Source: an uncultured Prevotellaceae bacterium (GTDB lineage Bacteria; Bacteroidota; Bacteroidia; Bacteroidales; Bacteroidaceae). Taken from it: DNA of 38,739 nucleotides. Shown piece after piece: positions 31,301 to 35,289 of the stretch. A program made the translations under genes and the position numbers. The notes beneath the pieces are model-generated. The model did not search any database. It had not been told where the DNA came from and was given only the letters and a program-made list of their open reading frames with translations. Within the stretch, counting starts at the first letter, position 1; each line of letters opens with the position of its first letter. Location: the NCBI GenBank assembly GCA_946411565.1, contig CAMKEM010000025.1, positions 1 to 38,739 of the forward strand, given 5' to 3'.

Positions 31301-32563
31301 AACTGTACTACCAACGACACCACCCACGTTCATACACAAACCTACGCTGAATTTCTTGCCTGTTGTTCCTGGTTTTGCACCTATGTAGTTCTCACCATAA
31401 AGCAGACAATCAGTAACCTTGGCGCCATTCTCCAACTTTCCCACCATACCACCAAGTCGGATATCATTACCACCAGTTGCCGTCAGGTTGCCAGACATAT
31501 AGACATTCAGACCTGTTGTCTTACATCTCGTTATGTCATTGTAGCCTCCTTGTACCCAGCACACGATACTACCTATGGCGACCTTATTTGACAATTCACC
31601 TTCAAGGTTGTATGTTATATTCTTTACCGAGCATCGAGTTATCACCGAACGCGTAGTTGCATTCATGCCCTGCATACTTCCCACCAAGCCAGAAAGGTTA
31701 CAACCCAAAAGTTTTTGGGTAGAATTGTATGTGAAATCCTCTATGCTACACTCTTCAACCAAGCACGCATTCTCCATACGCCCTAACAGAGCACCATAGT
31801 TTCCATTAGGATTAATCTCACCATTTAGATTGATCGTACCGTTTTTCACCGAACAATTCCTTACAACAGTACCTAAATCAACTGCCTTACCAATAAGACC
31901 GCCACAACATAATTGCGTAGTCTCTTTTCCAGTATTGATGGTTATATTCTCTACAGAACATCCCTCAACTAAAGTTCCACCTTCTATTATACCGATAAAT
32001 GCACCAGCCCTTAGCGCACTACCGATTTCAGCAACGAGTGTCATTTCCACATTAGAAACTCTAATATTGCTGATTTTACCATTACTTACCTTGCCAAGCA
32101 AACCATAGTTGTTGTCACTATTAGGCACATTGATGACATAGTTGCTGATAACAGGCTTTTCACCATTACCCTTATCACCTATGAGATATCCTTTAAACGT
32201 CCTACCAGTATGGTACGCCCATTCTCTGCCTCCGAGGTTAATATCAGCGGTTATCTTATAATAACTGTAAGAATTATTATACTTAGTACCAAAGTATGCC
32301 AGTTCCTCCGCAGTACTAATGATATACGGATCTGCCTTTGTACCCGTACCACCTGCAAACTTTGAGGCTACATTTCCATTCCAAGGGGTAGGATCTGCAT
32401 AGACATTAGCAAAGGAAAAGATGAGTAAAAACAAAAAAACACGAAGACGGCCTCTCCCCTCATCCTCTCCCATAGGGAGGGAGACTGTCTGCGAATGGGA
32501 GTGACTTTTTATAGTATTGACGCTTATAAGTCTCTTCAAATTATGTAGCAATTCTTTTCTCAT
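13319..32563 (-). CDS. 6414-residue secreted beta-helix mega-protein (putative adhesin) with IYGGG repeats
   Basis: The ORF is uninterrupted over 19.2 kb. A signal core (VFLFLLIFSFANVYA) ends near residue 56; an alternative ATG at Met31 would give an ordinary 26-residue signal peptide. Three GLUG-like beta-helix modules start at about residues 75 (GTKADPYIISTAEEL), 754 (GTAENPYKIATAEHL) and 1155, each followed by an Ig-like segment (YTYEWKVDG, TFKWILDD, LTYRWYNN). A pectin-lyase-like segment follows from about 1920 (DANDG, TWQRAYSLL). Residues about 2310-4780 carry some 49 motifs of the type (N/D/S)(I/V)(Y/F)GGG, with an approximately 500-residue super-repeat. A fourth GLUG-like module lies near 5590-5690. 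The last 80 residues resemble a T9SS tail (NISLSLYTTTGQLVRVF, then GIYIIGKKKLYIK). APRKR (3055-3059) and APRKK (5139-5143) may be processing sites. Adhesion is inferred; I know no assigned function. Confidence 0.82.
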   Translation of the reverse strand: MRKELLHNLKRLISVNTIKSHSHSQTVSLPMGEDEGRGRLRVFLFLLIFSFANVYADPTPWNGNVASKFAGGTGTKADPYIISTAEELAYFGTKYNNSYSYYKITADINLGGREWAYHTGRTFKGYLIGDKGNGEKPVISNYVINVPNSDNNYGLLGKVSNGKISNIRVSNVEMTLVAEIGSALRAGAFIGIIEGGTLVEGCSVENITINTGKETTQLCCGGLIGKAVDLGTVVRNCSVKNGTINLNGEINPNGNYGALLGRMENACLVEECSIEDFTYNSTQKLLGCNLSGLVGSMQGMNATTRSVITRCSVKNITYNLEGELSNKVAIGSIVCWVQGGYNDITRCKTTGLNVYMSGNLTATGGNDIRLGGMVGKLENGAKVTDCLLYGENYIGAKPGTTGKKFSVGLCMNVGGVVGSTVDQKTNAGNQITIERCVAYCDFDFTGYTSATAGKFTSNEFVIGGVIGRLFKPYYIPETLYYSGSVKAPYCVVGPLVGTFQNNNSSEAFIYDDYSGANNSRVTAIAETANGFKKWYYGDYKIWLNSDVTSCSKTKNVSQATEGYATIGDVSTWTENKIGDALKASKTILPYSSNGNNADMSIYPKYTEGSGFPEYYMYYAQGVNRGNYQSDISEVLDALRTSGDSPAWDVVEGKIVMDRFKATEKMKSTDAFTSILGVISEDGSPLPSGYTYEWKVDGTTVGTGAEIEVARAMQPKNAIVYISNGSTVIGTRTVTIPRKEWYDKGAMASAPTGEGTAENPYKIATAEHLAWMGYHVSMIDAKNTEYYELTADIDLAEAWWSPMNGMEEVGIGSFAGVFDGQAHKISNLKIDWDTNLGGAANFGLFSIIEGLSNAQWAVVRNLVIDNASVTKETSSTVYGNRYVGVLAGNIKQYSQIENVIVRNSVITSSATASAQNDKLLLFGGLSGKINDTNNNYRFLNISTDVNIDLAKLTVNKNGNVVVGGVVALWQTNAKSCVSNVYALGRLTVPSGPTNVGSVFGQNFTGLTDATTATIFYVNSASQNVGSQKSLAEYSTTFLETVNEVVDSRDELYSWVYSQTPGYDLSHIKIKVVDKDAAQPRFNNHRLEIEGLDLDLYTFKWILDDAEVATGSTYDVKPVVPGDNSTLVVKVLSNSGSEVLATIPVPIPTGKFAGAGTSSSDPYLIGCKEELLLLSYLSNQVGSYVYNGKTTAEYNQACYLLDGEVDMTGVADFTPIGSVKDNYQTENCFRGHLDGKGLAIKGLNIGWLAGDVNAEVNRVWGLFGAVQGISGSQKAVIQNLVIKDAVLAHNTGNTSFYFNNGTSGNANNCYVGVLAGVVGANTTIQNIEVTGCSITDDGSSTYKIANHILSVGGVIGRAQSSFSSEGDMSSSTVIRLISSDCDITINNASFTSSGNANEYKINVAGIIGSMKSTGASATMPWPSCTYYTGKMRVVGYGMVSPVFSCAIFNGNTKVDYDYYCNLYVGRVNSADNAPVSSVFYGNYQIYYEGESKYMPITESYPARVTYSQNANNPNPCDMGARTIVTHSYYKSSGLFDRGWHHNKDMDNYYYQGVNYGTYINTSNEATVITTFNNGRNNASNNSEIISFGFSFGTDGKMHLGEVFDITFTDNHLGDAAEHTHTLTVSNRLGDEGLTYRWYNNEVDNGVGTTKAINLGVTPQLVYVKVYRGDDLKYTTNVIDLPRGYNFSADYSPKTVAEGASTVTFTVTPNSTFTDGDYAYSYDWKEWSDGTATAVHYTAQECFDRNKPYILRVKLISTDSYVPEANWSSDIYEHPDNYIVTYGNIYDVISSEDYASLSAEDKVGYVLQDDGTYIKDTGVQYTPISTSDTYMASSSGKINVVHGTPNGAILSGAGVANIYYCTITAIDAKWNTFVTAHGTEDMYKDLVSKYPTSFTTELTVKIITEKVIFLHPTGDNILATSSYPAGSDANDGHDDQHAVATWQRAYSLLEDGATWDKNKIVLMGRSNRNATCDVDATHKGFSITNSLQGNVPSETYAEWRGKVVASHLAKNVTITGKYDGTDYKGTIEAYEDGNNGVKYIGIFGDTRFEYITFNHDSRAKHSSYLFCQFNNLEMGEGIKMTGFTANAPGYGTIDGARTASFQIYGGLNNDFRFRTAEGVLDMEAMDAAMPHGKEGFSITLKSGHYSCVTIAGRQSTSNQINGLMGTPSMPIKCTVTVDIDRAWNDANNAFNADYDCGIVAASHEGAMYADMDIIIKSGYVARVVNGMLGNQKPFSFKYNGKSYDFPDNTYMGRANILVDPKDGKDETVKITELYGGSTGRGYANGITIVNPFYGYSTVTINGGTFTILPDDNDKKEYIFSGIYGAGAGGYNGIGDDAHPTVDQNIAYWSADGKVVLYGDYWQAKGKLVSANCYNAKDGSTTMVDPALTNTKIVIKGGKFGSAEQPIDGVYAGGSGFMSPSLFYEQNVKPSIYGGNIYGKTGEYADSVSSLTIYGGEFFCSHGIFAGGRGTDKYYSEKAYSGTPSEYTDLGKTYGNVRLNIYGGNIYCNVYGGGAGVAEAKLIGNNSTYGTLTNMARLTGNSVINIGGTAHIISSNGKGGNVYGGGMLAAVDGNTMINISGSAIIDGNVYGAAQGITSDVAVTEIPGTSTPYLLHTPDNAKLFGKVNGNTMVTISGTPTISGDIYGGAESGITEGNTNVMLNGGTLDGNVYGGGLGALKASDVIASANVTGNTYIMIDKVKYASPTTSYYVYGGGNVASKVDGKTEIVVNGCTTADQMTLYGGGYGENTSAENTYITVNDFETEETIGNIKYHYGLSSIYGGGDAGPVSGKANIALNGGQIFGDVFGGGNVATVGTAYPSSGDETEKTTYLNTYASRYGTEISMQGVGPVIYGNIYGGGNQASVFGNTSVSISKGAYAGDIFGGGNGYIEGSSIDYADIYGSTNVYVNGATVIWNRKWNPATKKLISWNGKWDGDNRNVFLSGDEQTPVFLSNHNVYGGGNKACRLLTVGNDKKSGVATVDIARGFCDYDILSTDVWKNAYDDNKNPHFYVFGGGYGAYTSVGSTKVNVGVNDDAPEGATTEQQLAKSAGLTLDSKSMAPRKRISSGEGTDEATIGVYDNSYGIAGFTVLGVIGGGYAGLVEQNTDVKVGGNTYMHRVFGGGYGQLAAYNELTTNPDVSTTDHRKLRDVLGEVGGNATVHTDGGYIYGDVFGGGAGVESAEIEGVLTDFKDMGRVKGSTSVTVSGDTQIFGSVYGGGDVANVGIEGSTPTGNPESVSSFDSEYNVIGYTHDNAQSFVHIIGGDIFGQVFAGGNGRMNAKAADYTKLGRVEGHTLVHVADGDNVPYIWDRIFGGCSYGTVSGSALVHIEGGMLGNSIFGGGYGDAADDKPAFEDGTGESRANGSYANVLGDTKVVIDGGTWLWNQKADLQGDITVWTGASQVVAGSLAEIRAMSAAERMAIVARNLDTRFVSVDTKGNLHFTNEHNIFGGGMNACFVGTYDGAGNLTSGGTAVVSINHSPLGKLKDAEGNVINMLDETTVGGLCWYASVGNTANPQFSVFGGGYGMNTKVGTTMVDVLPGVSFRSNGATIMPESEGGKKPYAYMWRDYLEYEAFEDALFVDYGSVTQEEKIKMYGSSDGSDSDVRTFLRYRASRLAMSLGVPNFTFMNIHGGGFSGYVAGEALVITDGQLACRNVFGGGLGSVPESPTGEETYGEVGGDAGVYLHSGIVSLNVFGGGAGVESIDKDKDGTIDTDFPYIARVKGKTEVEVYGEAVSKPSDVPNPNGEGYLTYDMERVLVYGSVYGGGDVACVGTTEKIAEEIPESYIENGYLSDNEGGKHFTTSVSIYGASILSASYAGGNGRVKAKCSGKDADGKFGYQKLGAVYGNTRFYVEETTRAYPYKEDTEPLEKAVIPYLWNRVYGGCQNGTVYGNTLVDLKGGYFAYNIFGGGWGNVDSLTVDGVTVANPDGVTSADVTGNTNILIRGGEAKVTSLWNESGRCWTEAKLVNKNGEMLLYSPQYDPAMKKFTVNHNIYGGGRTACVVKGDTYVNMSKGMLLSNREMVSGVSTTETGGFFNTNEWTEVYHKTGSPHFCVLGGGYGENTIIEHDTHVNVHLMEDGITEDGMLIKDAPIITDLSVLHTHFYTRQSVMDVIGGGYSGIVRGTTHVNVGGETFLRRVFGGGFYAPVGAVEVNIKRIDCNDIFGGGLMGDVGFTDETKYCPTLATEKRGTITLNIGTDTGNDGESIWIHKNVYGGNDVSGDVLTKTTLNISAGHVNGNVYGAGNGDYLYAVGRNKEKQVTVNEYYKVGKNTYDLVYTVPSRKFMTSIAASTAAQRMVNCSSYRPKVQNVEINLKGYSEEYPLVLGGVFGGGNSATVGSIDGKNKPSVKIKFDSNLKIENAFMGCDGEAMFDGSEKYRKAYEDLNSLHLEDEIDWVNEPGNHAISLQYLPVAHANRPKIYPHLLDLYFQSVEMDIQPEVSWPGSNITIGSFYCGGNRGNMNVEPDENGRIVNYDFPANLVITDKIVGGCNMANYVMPNSGVLHKGGYLLGMRGKNAIDLTILCQFKPNKNGEGKVIEGGNVYGGCYTSGTIDGDVHLDVRSDMLANVTPADIAYAKENDLAVCNVYGAGYGSMAYVRGNTKIEFGKDVSKSYYSDTANLFDTKPHGSTVNYIFGGGQQGNLVGNSKVIVYNGHVANSVCGGSYSGLMWGSTHVLVGNPKYYEVNKSGTYNLQRTDKWNSEKKNGDGSDAIKKSISLLAHDIISEEVFDAIHSYNAEQASTGNNGNFSTIETTSPSVNWSDIDIKIDEAVYGGGYALASGSSVAAGSYTVRKYDAEENLDDDFTAEELAALGANGTNGYGGNTTVLIWDAPTNDANFTSDHISVSSQTMTEKTDIGDGDDVFGYYYQTADGKYKYIYQEGHNVTSTSYFTDATKNDAGTKIRIYEYNGDGGMYGDGHLSFAEGFRSGELYGYGFAGKTPDNAKILNTFQRMDMLRLTDCAVTLLGARDYNMSEISTTPYSIARVGEIQMVAQNVTNRVDGTLAAVTAKRSRNYLGLSNNIHYCGAIYSNVAFADDYRNADGAKVDGTPSYIERKQYYIDTYKGNADEFVKRNDGTAANMIGVASGYSLKVQNVKNVAGTDKIFYGPVVGVVEISLINVRDDEGGGYVYAKNIHYRPESSGNSKTQAPRKKSLSTDAENVPDHHVGEEDFLETSGNFVFPYDSSKGRYVVDDCFNHGYDAAVTAGKTPEQMDDIHYWYVTGRHYYYNTTITGYTYDSSTEPLKFDSYNEDALMNLAGTPLGSTVRLKKVTWRSAHTDDCDIEVRNANPSCTEAYQKYQLVIGATSATKYDGPYAATTPDKGAYYVNVPFATTDPDAESGYINSFVGTTENADANIVLQLVDKADNSGAEYYQAHLSEPCKATIDLETEVAGEKYTYTIYLTINYVQGPDATGSVKVVNCALPGEMIEINKGSINIAADHSMSQYATIYRIGPREKDEYDNWHFKKDDKGNEIYYTYEVGSPYKAENGSNNVTSEMLSGVVFDDSNTTNPCIRVPAYYFMNGYGVQYCFKVYGLEEVFAVPMDDDSKLVVHNYHRMEPRRSGGGIFEGDKELNLHLDLAAKRAKAGEQSEPRIYIEDAIDLKKFASFLNAKTDDAADVGSKNDFGANMQFFVQDNITVGPDYVAPDNFKGTLHGDGHAIRGIDNAMSLFKTVGASANIHNLGLVSGRIVGGIPSVNNPSLHCCYEYGLNTVYRMNGTAVTNYTKDDWRYGKVAYELNEYYLNKRYVLGSEDTENAHDYVEKYYANGDYLYAGYSYDNHFEGSEFIRDAYLPNYGYAITTHDVTHPVDESRAVIGEGGTVTYKPLYNDNFVDAHRLKNDYFFFGQILNEETKDKAEAILNYTLPAPRVIDEESDSYNLVEDMNNRIYRAGGYYGGKNNHGFYYNSDAYVHDNGITAIDFYGYDDENDNKGQKVYTKGVEMGGNISSAAGTGMEYYYPVSDYGMSSIDLADGVTRNLLLYARTASDRAGILAKFNYTDAVDDIEATPESDIKAHVIDLAATPTTEYLHLVERTADNKNSEGGDCFNNDFNCPIAFSVHNRAWYTRVPRYYAANKNDAWEGMSLPFSVNCVMASFSGEISHFYGATDAENAANSTVANTTNVGHEYWLRGLTAADASAEPVKATFSRPGADQFKGGTLTGDYSYFNTHFSDIYGAIYGDNEFNIYSSPRNFNGYYFQQSYVPYIISFPGATFKEFDLSGSFNEALTLGDHGVWDAVADSHGFSFVEEAMKPQKVTFSWYGDNSKVSISDPNANIVGVTDDQVAATATKVGTITHHATFSALNNDGIYGIDSRGTTFSAYNKDVLPFRTYMTVSASAKAFAKPQDILIYENGGIEELPQAEDTEVDGLRIYSKNRKIYVESPTNISLSLYTTTGQLVRVFDVIPGTNTYSGFADGIYIIGKKKLYIK
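18250..25620 (-). repeat. DNA encoding the IYGGG repeat domain with a roughly 1.5-kb super-repeat
   Basis: About 49 GGG-type motifs occur at intervals of 20-90 residues, usually followed by V-x-G-(N/S/K)-(T)-x-(V/I). Corresponding motifs N/E-H-N-(V/I)-(Y/F)-GGG recur at 23696-23704, 22226-22234 and 20588-20596 (glycines 2954, 3444 and 3990), which are 490 and 546 residues apart. Other motifs keep the same order in each unit: GGGYG, then GGGxxG, then GGGAGVES, GGGDVAxVG, AGGNGR, GGCxxGTV. Confidence 0.75.
32451..32503. repeat. R4 palindromic repeat copy inside the mega-protein signal sequence
   Basis: CCTCTCCCCTCATCCTCTCC followed by CATAGGGAGGGAG matches the copy at 36338-36388 at about 42 of 52 positions. 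It is read in frame as SLPMGEDEGRGRL, just before the hydrophobic core, and contributes the internal Met31. Confidence 0.75.
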
Positions 32564-32659
32564 AACAATTTAGTGTTTTAGTGTTCGGTGTTCTGGTTCT
32601 TAAGATTAAAGGTTTTGTGCTGAAGGGGTTGTGATTAGGGGATTGTGGAACTTAAATTC

Positions 32660-32687
32660 TTCACTATTCACTTTTCACTATTCACTT
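32660..32687. repeat. R3: exact 14-bp duplicate TTCACTATTCACTT after a stop codon
   Basis: Two identical 14-bp units (32660-32673 and 32674-32687) lie 2 bp past the 382-residue lipoprotein stop. Read on the minus strand they carry stop codons in all three frames. Confidence 0.85.
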
Positions 32688-32689
32688 CC

Positions 32690-33838
32690 CTACCTCAGCA
32701 CCACATCCGCCATTTCCTTATCTCCGTCGCTGAGTACGTAAAGGAAATCTGGCTTCACGGATGCATATATGTCGAAATACTTACCCTTTTCCTTAGAAGT
32801 GAAACCAAGTGCGAGGGTATTCTGGGCAGTACAGCCAGTTCGGGTGATCTGACCGTTCTTATCATATACATCATACTCAGCAACTATCAATACAGTTCTG
32901 AGCCATTCTTTCTCTACCTCTTCTTCATCAACAGTTTCAAAGAGTTCTGCGGAATTTGGATTCACATGAAACTCTACATATTTCTGTCCAGCGGTCGTAA
33001 GCGCATCACCAGAAGCTGTTAGTTCTGCTGAAGCTATCACCGTTCCTGCATCGGTCTTATCAAAGACAGGCTTTCCATTTGCTCCTAAACCTGTACTTCT
33101 ATATATCTTTAGATTTGTAAGGCGAATGGTTCTGAGAGCATCAATATCGCTGCTCACTCCTAGTACAAAACGAACAAGCACCGTGTTATGCTTCAATGGA
33201 AAATATACACGAAGCCCCTGCCCCTCCGTGATACCTGTACCTGAAAGATAGTCTTTATTTCCATACAAAGGGATTATACCATCACCCCATACATTATTAT
33301 AGTCGGTCTCGGCTGTGAAGTTCTCAGGAATCATCGTCCTTGCCTCATAATTATATAATGTATAGTTTTCCTCTGTAATAAAATCTGAAGGAGTGATCCC
33401 AAATTGCGTAACACTCTCAGAGTTGAGCTTTCCATCCGCATCCCTGTTTGTCAAAGTCAGCATTTCCTTTGCATTCTCATCTGCTTTCTCCGTTGCCTCA
33501 ACAAACACCTTATATAATACAGAGGTAGTAGGAGGATCGAGCCTTTGCAATTCACCACGAGTAATCGCCTTTGCCTTATTGCCATTGAAATCCCCTTCAT
33601 GCCAGGCATCAGCAAAGCCCACAGCAAACTTCACCTCATGCTCATCAGCATATTCATCAACGCTTTCTTTTGAGCAAGAGAAGAGAAGGAGGAAGGAGAG
33701 GAGGAGAAGAAGAGAGGGCCAACGGCTCCAGCCCCTCACCCGTCCTACGGACACCCTCTCCCCAAGGGGCGAGGGAAAAATTACCATTTTCTCGCTTATA
33801 GGCAATTTTATATCTTTATATATATATTCTTTTTTCAT
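32690..33838 (-). CDS. Fimbrillin-like lipoprotein (382 aa), fourth of the pilus-subunit series
   Basis: The signal peptide ends in LLFSC with Cys55 as lipidated residue. KAITRGELQ follows with Arg94, 39 residues after the Cys. In type V pili an Arg-directed protease cleaves subunits at such a site to permit assembly; that this holds here is an inference. The body is beta-rich (LKHNTVLVRFVLGVSSD) with no close sequence likeness to its neighbours, so I call it fimbrillin-like rather than a named subunit. Residues 22-40 (PSPLGERVSVGRVRGW) are encoded by an R4 repeat and make the n-region very long; Met18 is an alternative start. The gene lies 93 bp after the 431-residue fimbrillin and 126 bp before the mega-protein gene, consistent with one operon. 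It could be a tip or anchor subunit. Confidence 0.7.
   Translation of the reverse strand: MKKEYIYKDIKLPISEKMVIFPSPLGERVSVGRVRGWSRWPSLLLLLSFLLLFSCSKESVDEYADEHEVKFAVGFADAWHEGDFNGNKAKAITRGELQRLDPPTTSVLYKVFVEATEKADENAKEMLTLTNRDADGKLNSESVTQFGITPSDFITEENYTLYNYEARTMIPENFTAETDYNNVWGDGIIPLYGNKDYLSGTGITEGQGLRVYFPLKHNTVLVRFVLGVSSDIDALRTIRLTNLKIYRSTGLGANGKPVFDKTDAGTVIASAELTASGDALTTAGQKYVEFHVNPNSAELFETVDEEEVEKEWLRTVLIVAEYDVYDKNGQITRTGCTAQNTLALGFTSKEKGKYFDIYASVKPDFLYVLSDGDKEMADVVLR
33731..33775. repeat. R4 copy (right arm of start-codon hairpin) in the 382-aa gene
   Basis: This 45-bp element begins GCCCCTCACCCGTCCTACGG and ends CCAAGGGGCGAGGG. It is the reverse complement of 33871-33915 at 43 of 45 positions and is translated as the n-region of the signal peptide. 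Confidence 0.9.
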
Positions 33839-33870
33839 ATCAATTCCTTTAATTAAAAATACTAACTTCC

Positions 33871-33915
33871 CCCTCGCCCCTTGGGGAGAGGGGGGCCGTA
33901 GGACGGGTGAGGGGC
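33871..33915. repeat. R4 copy (left arm of start-codon hairpin) upstream of the 382-aa gene
   Basis: It begins CCCTCGCCCCTTGGGG and lies in the 93-bp intergenic region. With 33731-33775 it encloses a 95-base loop containing the start codon at 33838. Each copy also holds its own smaller palindromes (CCCC-TT-GGGG type and CCGT-AGG-ACGG). Confidence 0.9.
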
Positions 33916-33931
33916 CGTTGCCTTTGTTGTT

Positions 33932-35227
33932 CTACCAATTATGCCATTCCTCCTCAATCTCGCCATCACTTTTCCAGCCCTCAACTTCCACATTGGAAAG
34001 AATAATTGCAGCACCATCAGGAGTAGTAACGATCTTGAAGATATATGTATATGATTGGTTTGGCAGCCAGTTGGTATAATGTGCAGGTATTGATGCCATT
34101 ACATTCTGCTGTGTAAACTGAAAGTCGTTCAGATAACGAACCAAGATATCACACTGAAGAGTCAAGCCCTCCTGATTATTGTATGGCATAACCTTAGTAT
34201 ATTGTGAACCATTATTAGTGGTAAACAATGCCTGTGAAGATGATGTTGGAAGTGTACCGCTTTTAGTACCAGCAATATTAAGCACACCAAAGTTCAAGGA
34301 TTTTGACTTGCCATTCTCTACGGGAACGGTCTCGGTGGTAACATCATCAACATTATCACCACCCTTGAAAGAGGCATTGGTATATGTCAGCCTTACCTTA
34401 CCACTATTTACGAAATCACCCTTAAGACTTACATTCGTAGTAGGCACCTCATTAGTATTGAATGTACCATCAGGCTTTACCCTATAGAAATTCACGGCAA
34501 CAACACTATACATTTTATCACCTTCATTATGCTGAGCAATATCCTCGTAGAAACCGATACGGATTCGAGAACAATAGCGCATAAAGGTAAGTTTCACAGG
34601 CTGGCCATATTCACTCTTTGGCACATACTTTGGCTTGGTGAAATACAAGCATTGTCCGTCATTCTGAACTTTCTCTTGCGTGAGATCCTCTATCTCTATC
34701 ACATGAGGATTAGGAAGTGTACCCTCGGCATAGGTATAACTACCACTCTGAGAAAAATCACCGATAGCCCAGAAATAATGACCGTCATGCTTCTCATCCC
34801 AGTACTTTATGGTCTGCTCCTCATTGCCCATCGCACCTTCCACAGTTCCCACATACTCCCAGTTTGAGGTATTAGTAGATGTGGTATTCGCCATATTCTC
34901 CGTATGCCAAACCTGATAGTTCGGGAATACGGTATTCTTCTTCACAAAAGTAGCCTCATTACCACTACCACTTATATCTCCATTAATGCCATACACCTTG
35001 AAATCGGTGATATATTCACTCAGGCTCACCTCACTTGCACGGGTTATCTCGCCAACATCATAGCATGAGAAAGTGATAGGCAGATGCCTGTCAGGAGTAT
35101 TGTCATCATCAGATGTACAGGAGAAAAGTACGAGGAAAAGAGCACCCCATCCCCCCAAGGGGGAGTATTTCTTTATAGTATTGAAGCTCAAAAGCCTCTT
35201 CATATTATATCGTGTTTCTTTCCTCAT
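33932..35227 (-). CDS. Fimbrillin (Mfa1/FimA-like) lipoprotein, 431 aa, paralogue of the first fimbrillin
   Basis: The signal sequence ends LFLVLFSC (Cys37). GEITRASEVS places Arg63 26 residues after the Cys, exactly as in the 535-residue fimbrillin. Further shared blocks are TSNWEYVG, QTIKYWD, FWAI, a YFTKP/YYTKP segment, RIRIGFYE and the late W.PN.SYTYIFKI strand, so the two are paralogues. The Mfa_like family makes the shaft or tip subunits of type V pili. The C-terminus (about 400-431) extends past the FKI strand by a short tail rich in Glu and Trp. Its first 19 codons match the mega-protein gene at about 46 of 57 bases (MRKE....N.KRL.S.NTIK), although the proteins are unrelated. An R4-type fragment encodes SPLGGWGA before the hydrophobic core. 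The gene lies 62 bp after its neighbour. Confidence 0.82.
   Translation of the reverse strand: MRKETRYNMKRLLSFNTIKKYSPLGGWGALFLVLFSCTSDDDNTPDRHLPITFSCYDVGEITRASEVSLSEYITDFKVYGINGDISGSGNEATFVKKNTVFPNYQVWHTENMANTTSTNTSNWEYVGTVEGAMGNEEQTIKYWDEKHDGHYFWAIGDFSQSGSYTYAEGTLPNPHVIEIEDLTQEKVQNDGQCLYFTKPKYVPKSEYGQPVKLTFMRYCSRIRIGFYEDIAQHNEGDKMYSVVAVNFYRVKPDGTFNTNEVPTTNVSLKGDFVNSGKVRLTYTNASFKGGDNVDDVTTETVPVENGKSKSLNFGVLNIAGTKSGTLPTSSSQALFTTNNGSQYTKVMPYNNQEGLTLQCDILVRYLNDFQFTQQNVMASIPAHYTNWLPNQSYTYIFKIVTTPDGAAIILSNVEVEGWKSDGEIEEEWHNW
35142..35165. repeat. Short R4-type arm inside the 431-aa fimbrillin signal sequence
   Basis: GCACCCCATCCCCCCAAGGG plus GGAG pairs with 35263-35285 over 22 of 24 positions (one mismatch and one gap). 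The start codon at 35227 lies in the loop. Confidence 0.75.
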
Positions 35228-35262
35228 AACAATTCTTTTGATTAGAAATACTATATTAAAAG

Positions 35263-35285
35263 CTCCCCCTTGGGGGGTGGGGGGC
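35263..35285. repeat. Short R4-type arm upstream of the 431-aa fimbrillin gene
   Basis: CTCCCCCTTGGGGGGTGGGG followed by GGC is the inverted partner of 35142-35165. It sits in the 62-bp gap between the two fimbrillin genes. Confidence 0.75.
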
Positions 35286-35289
35286 TATT

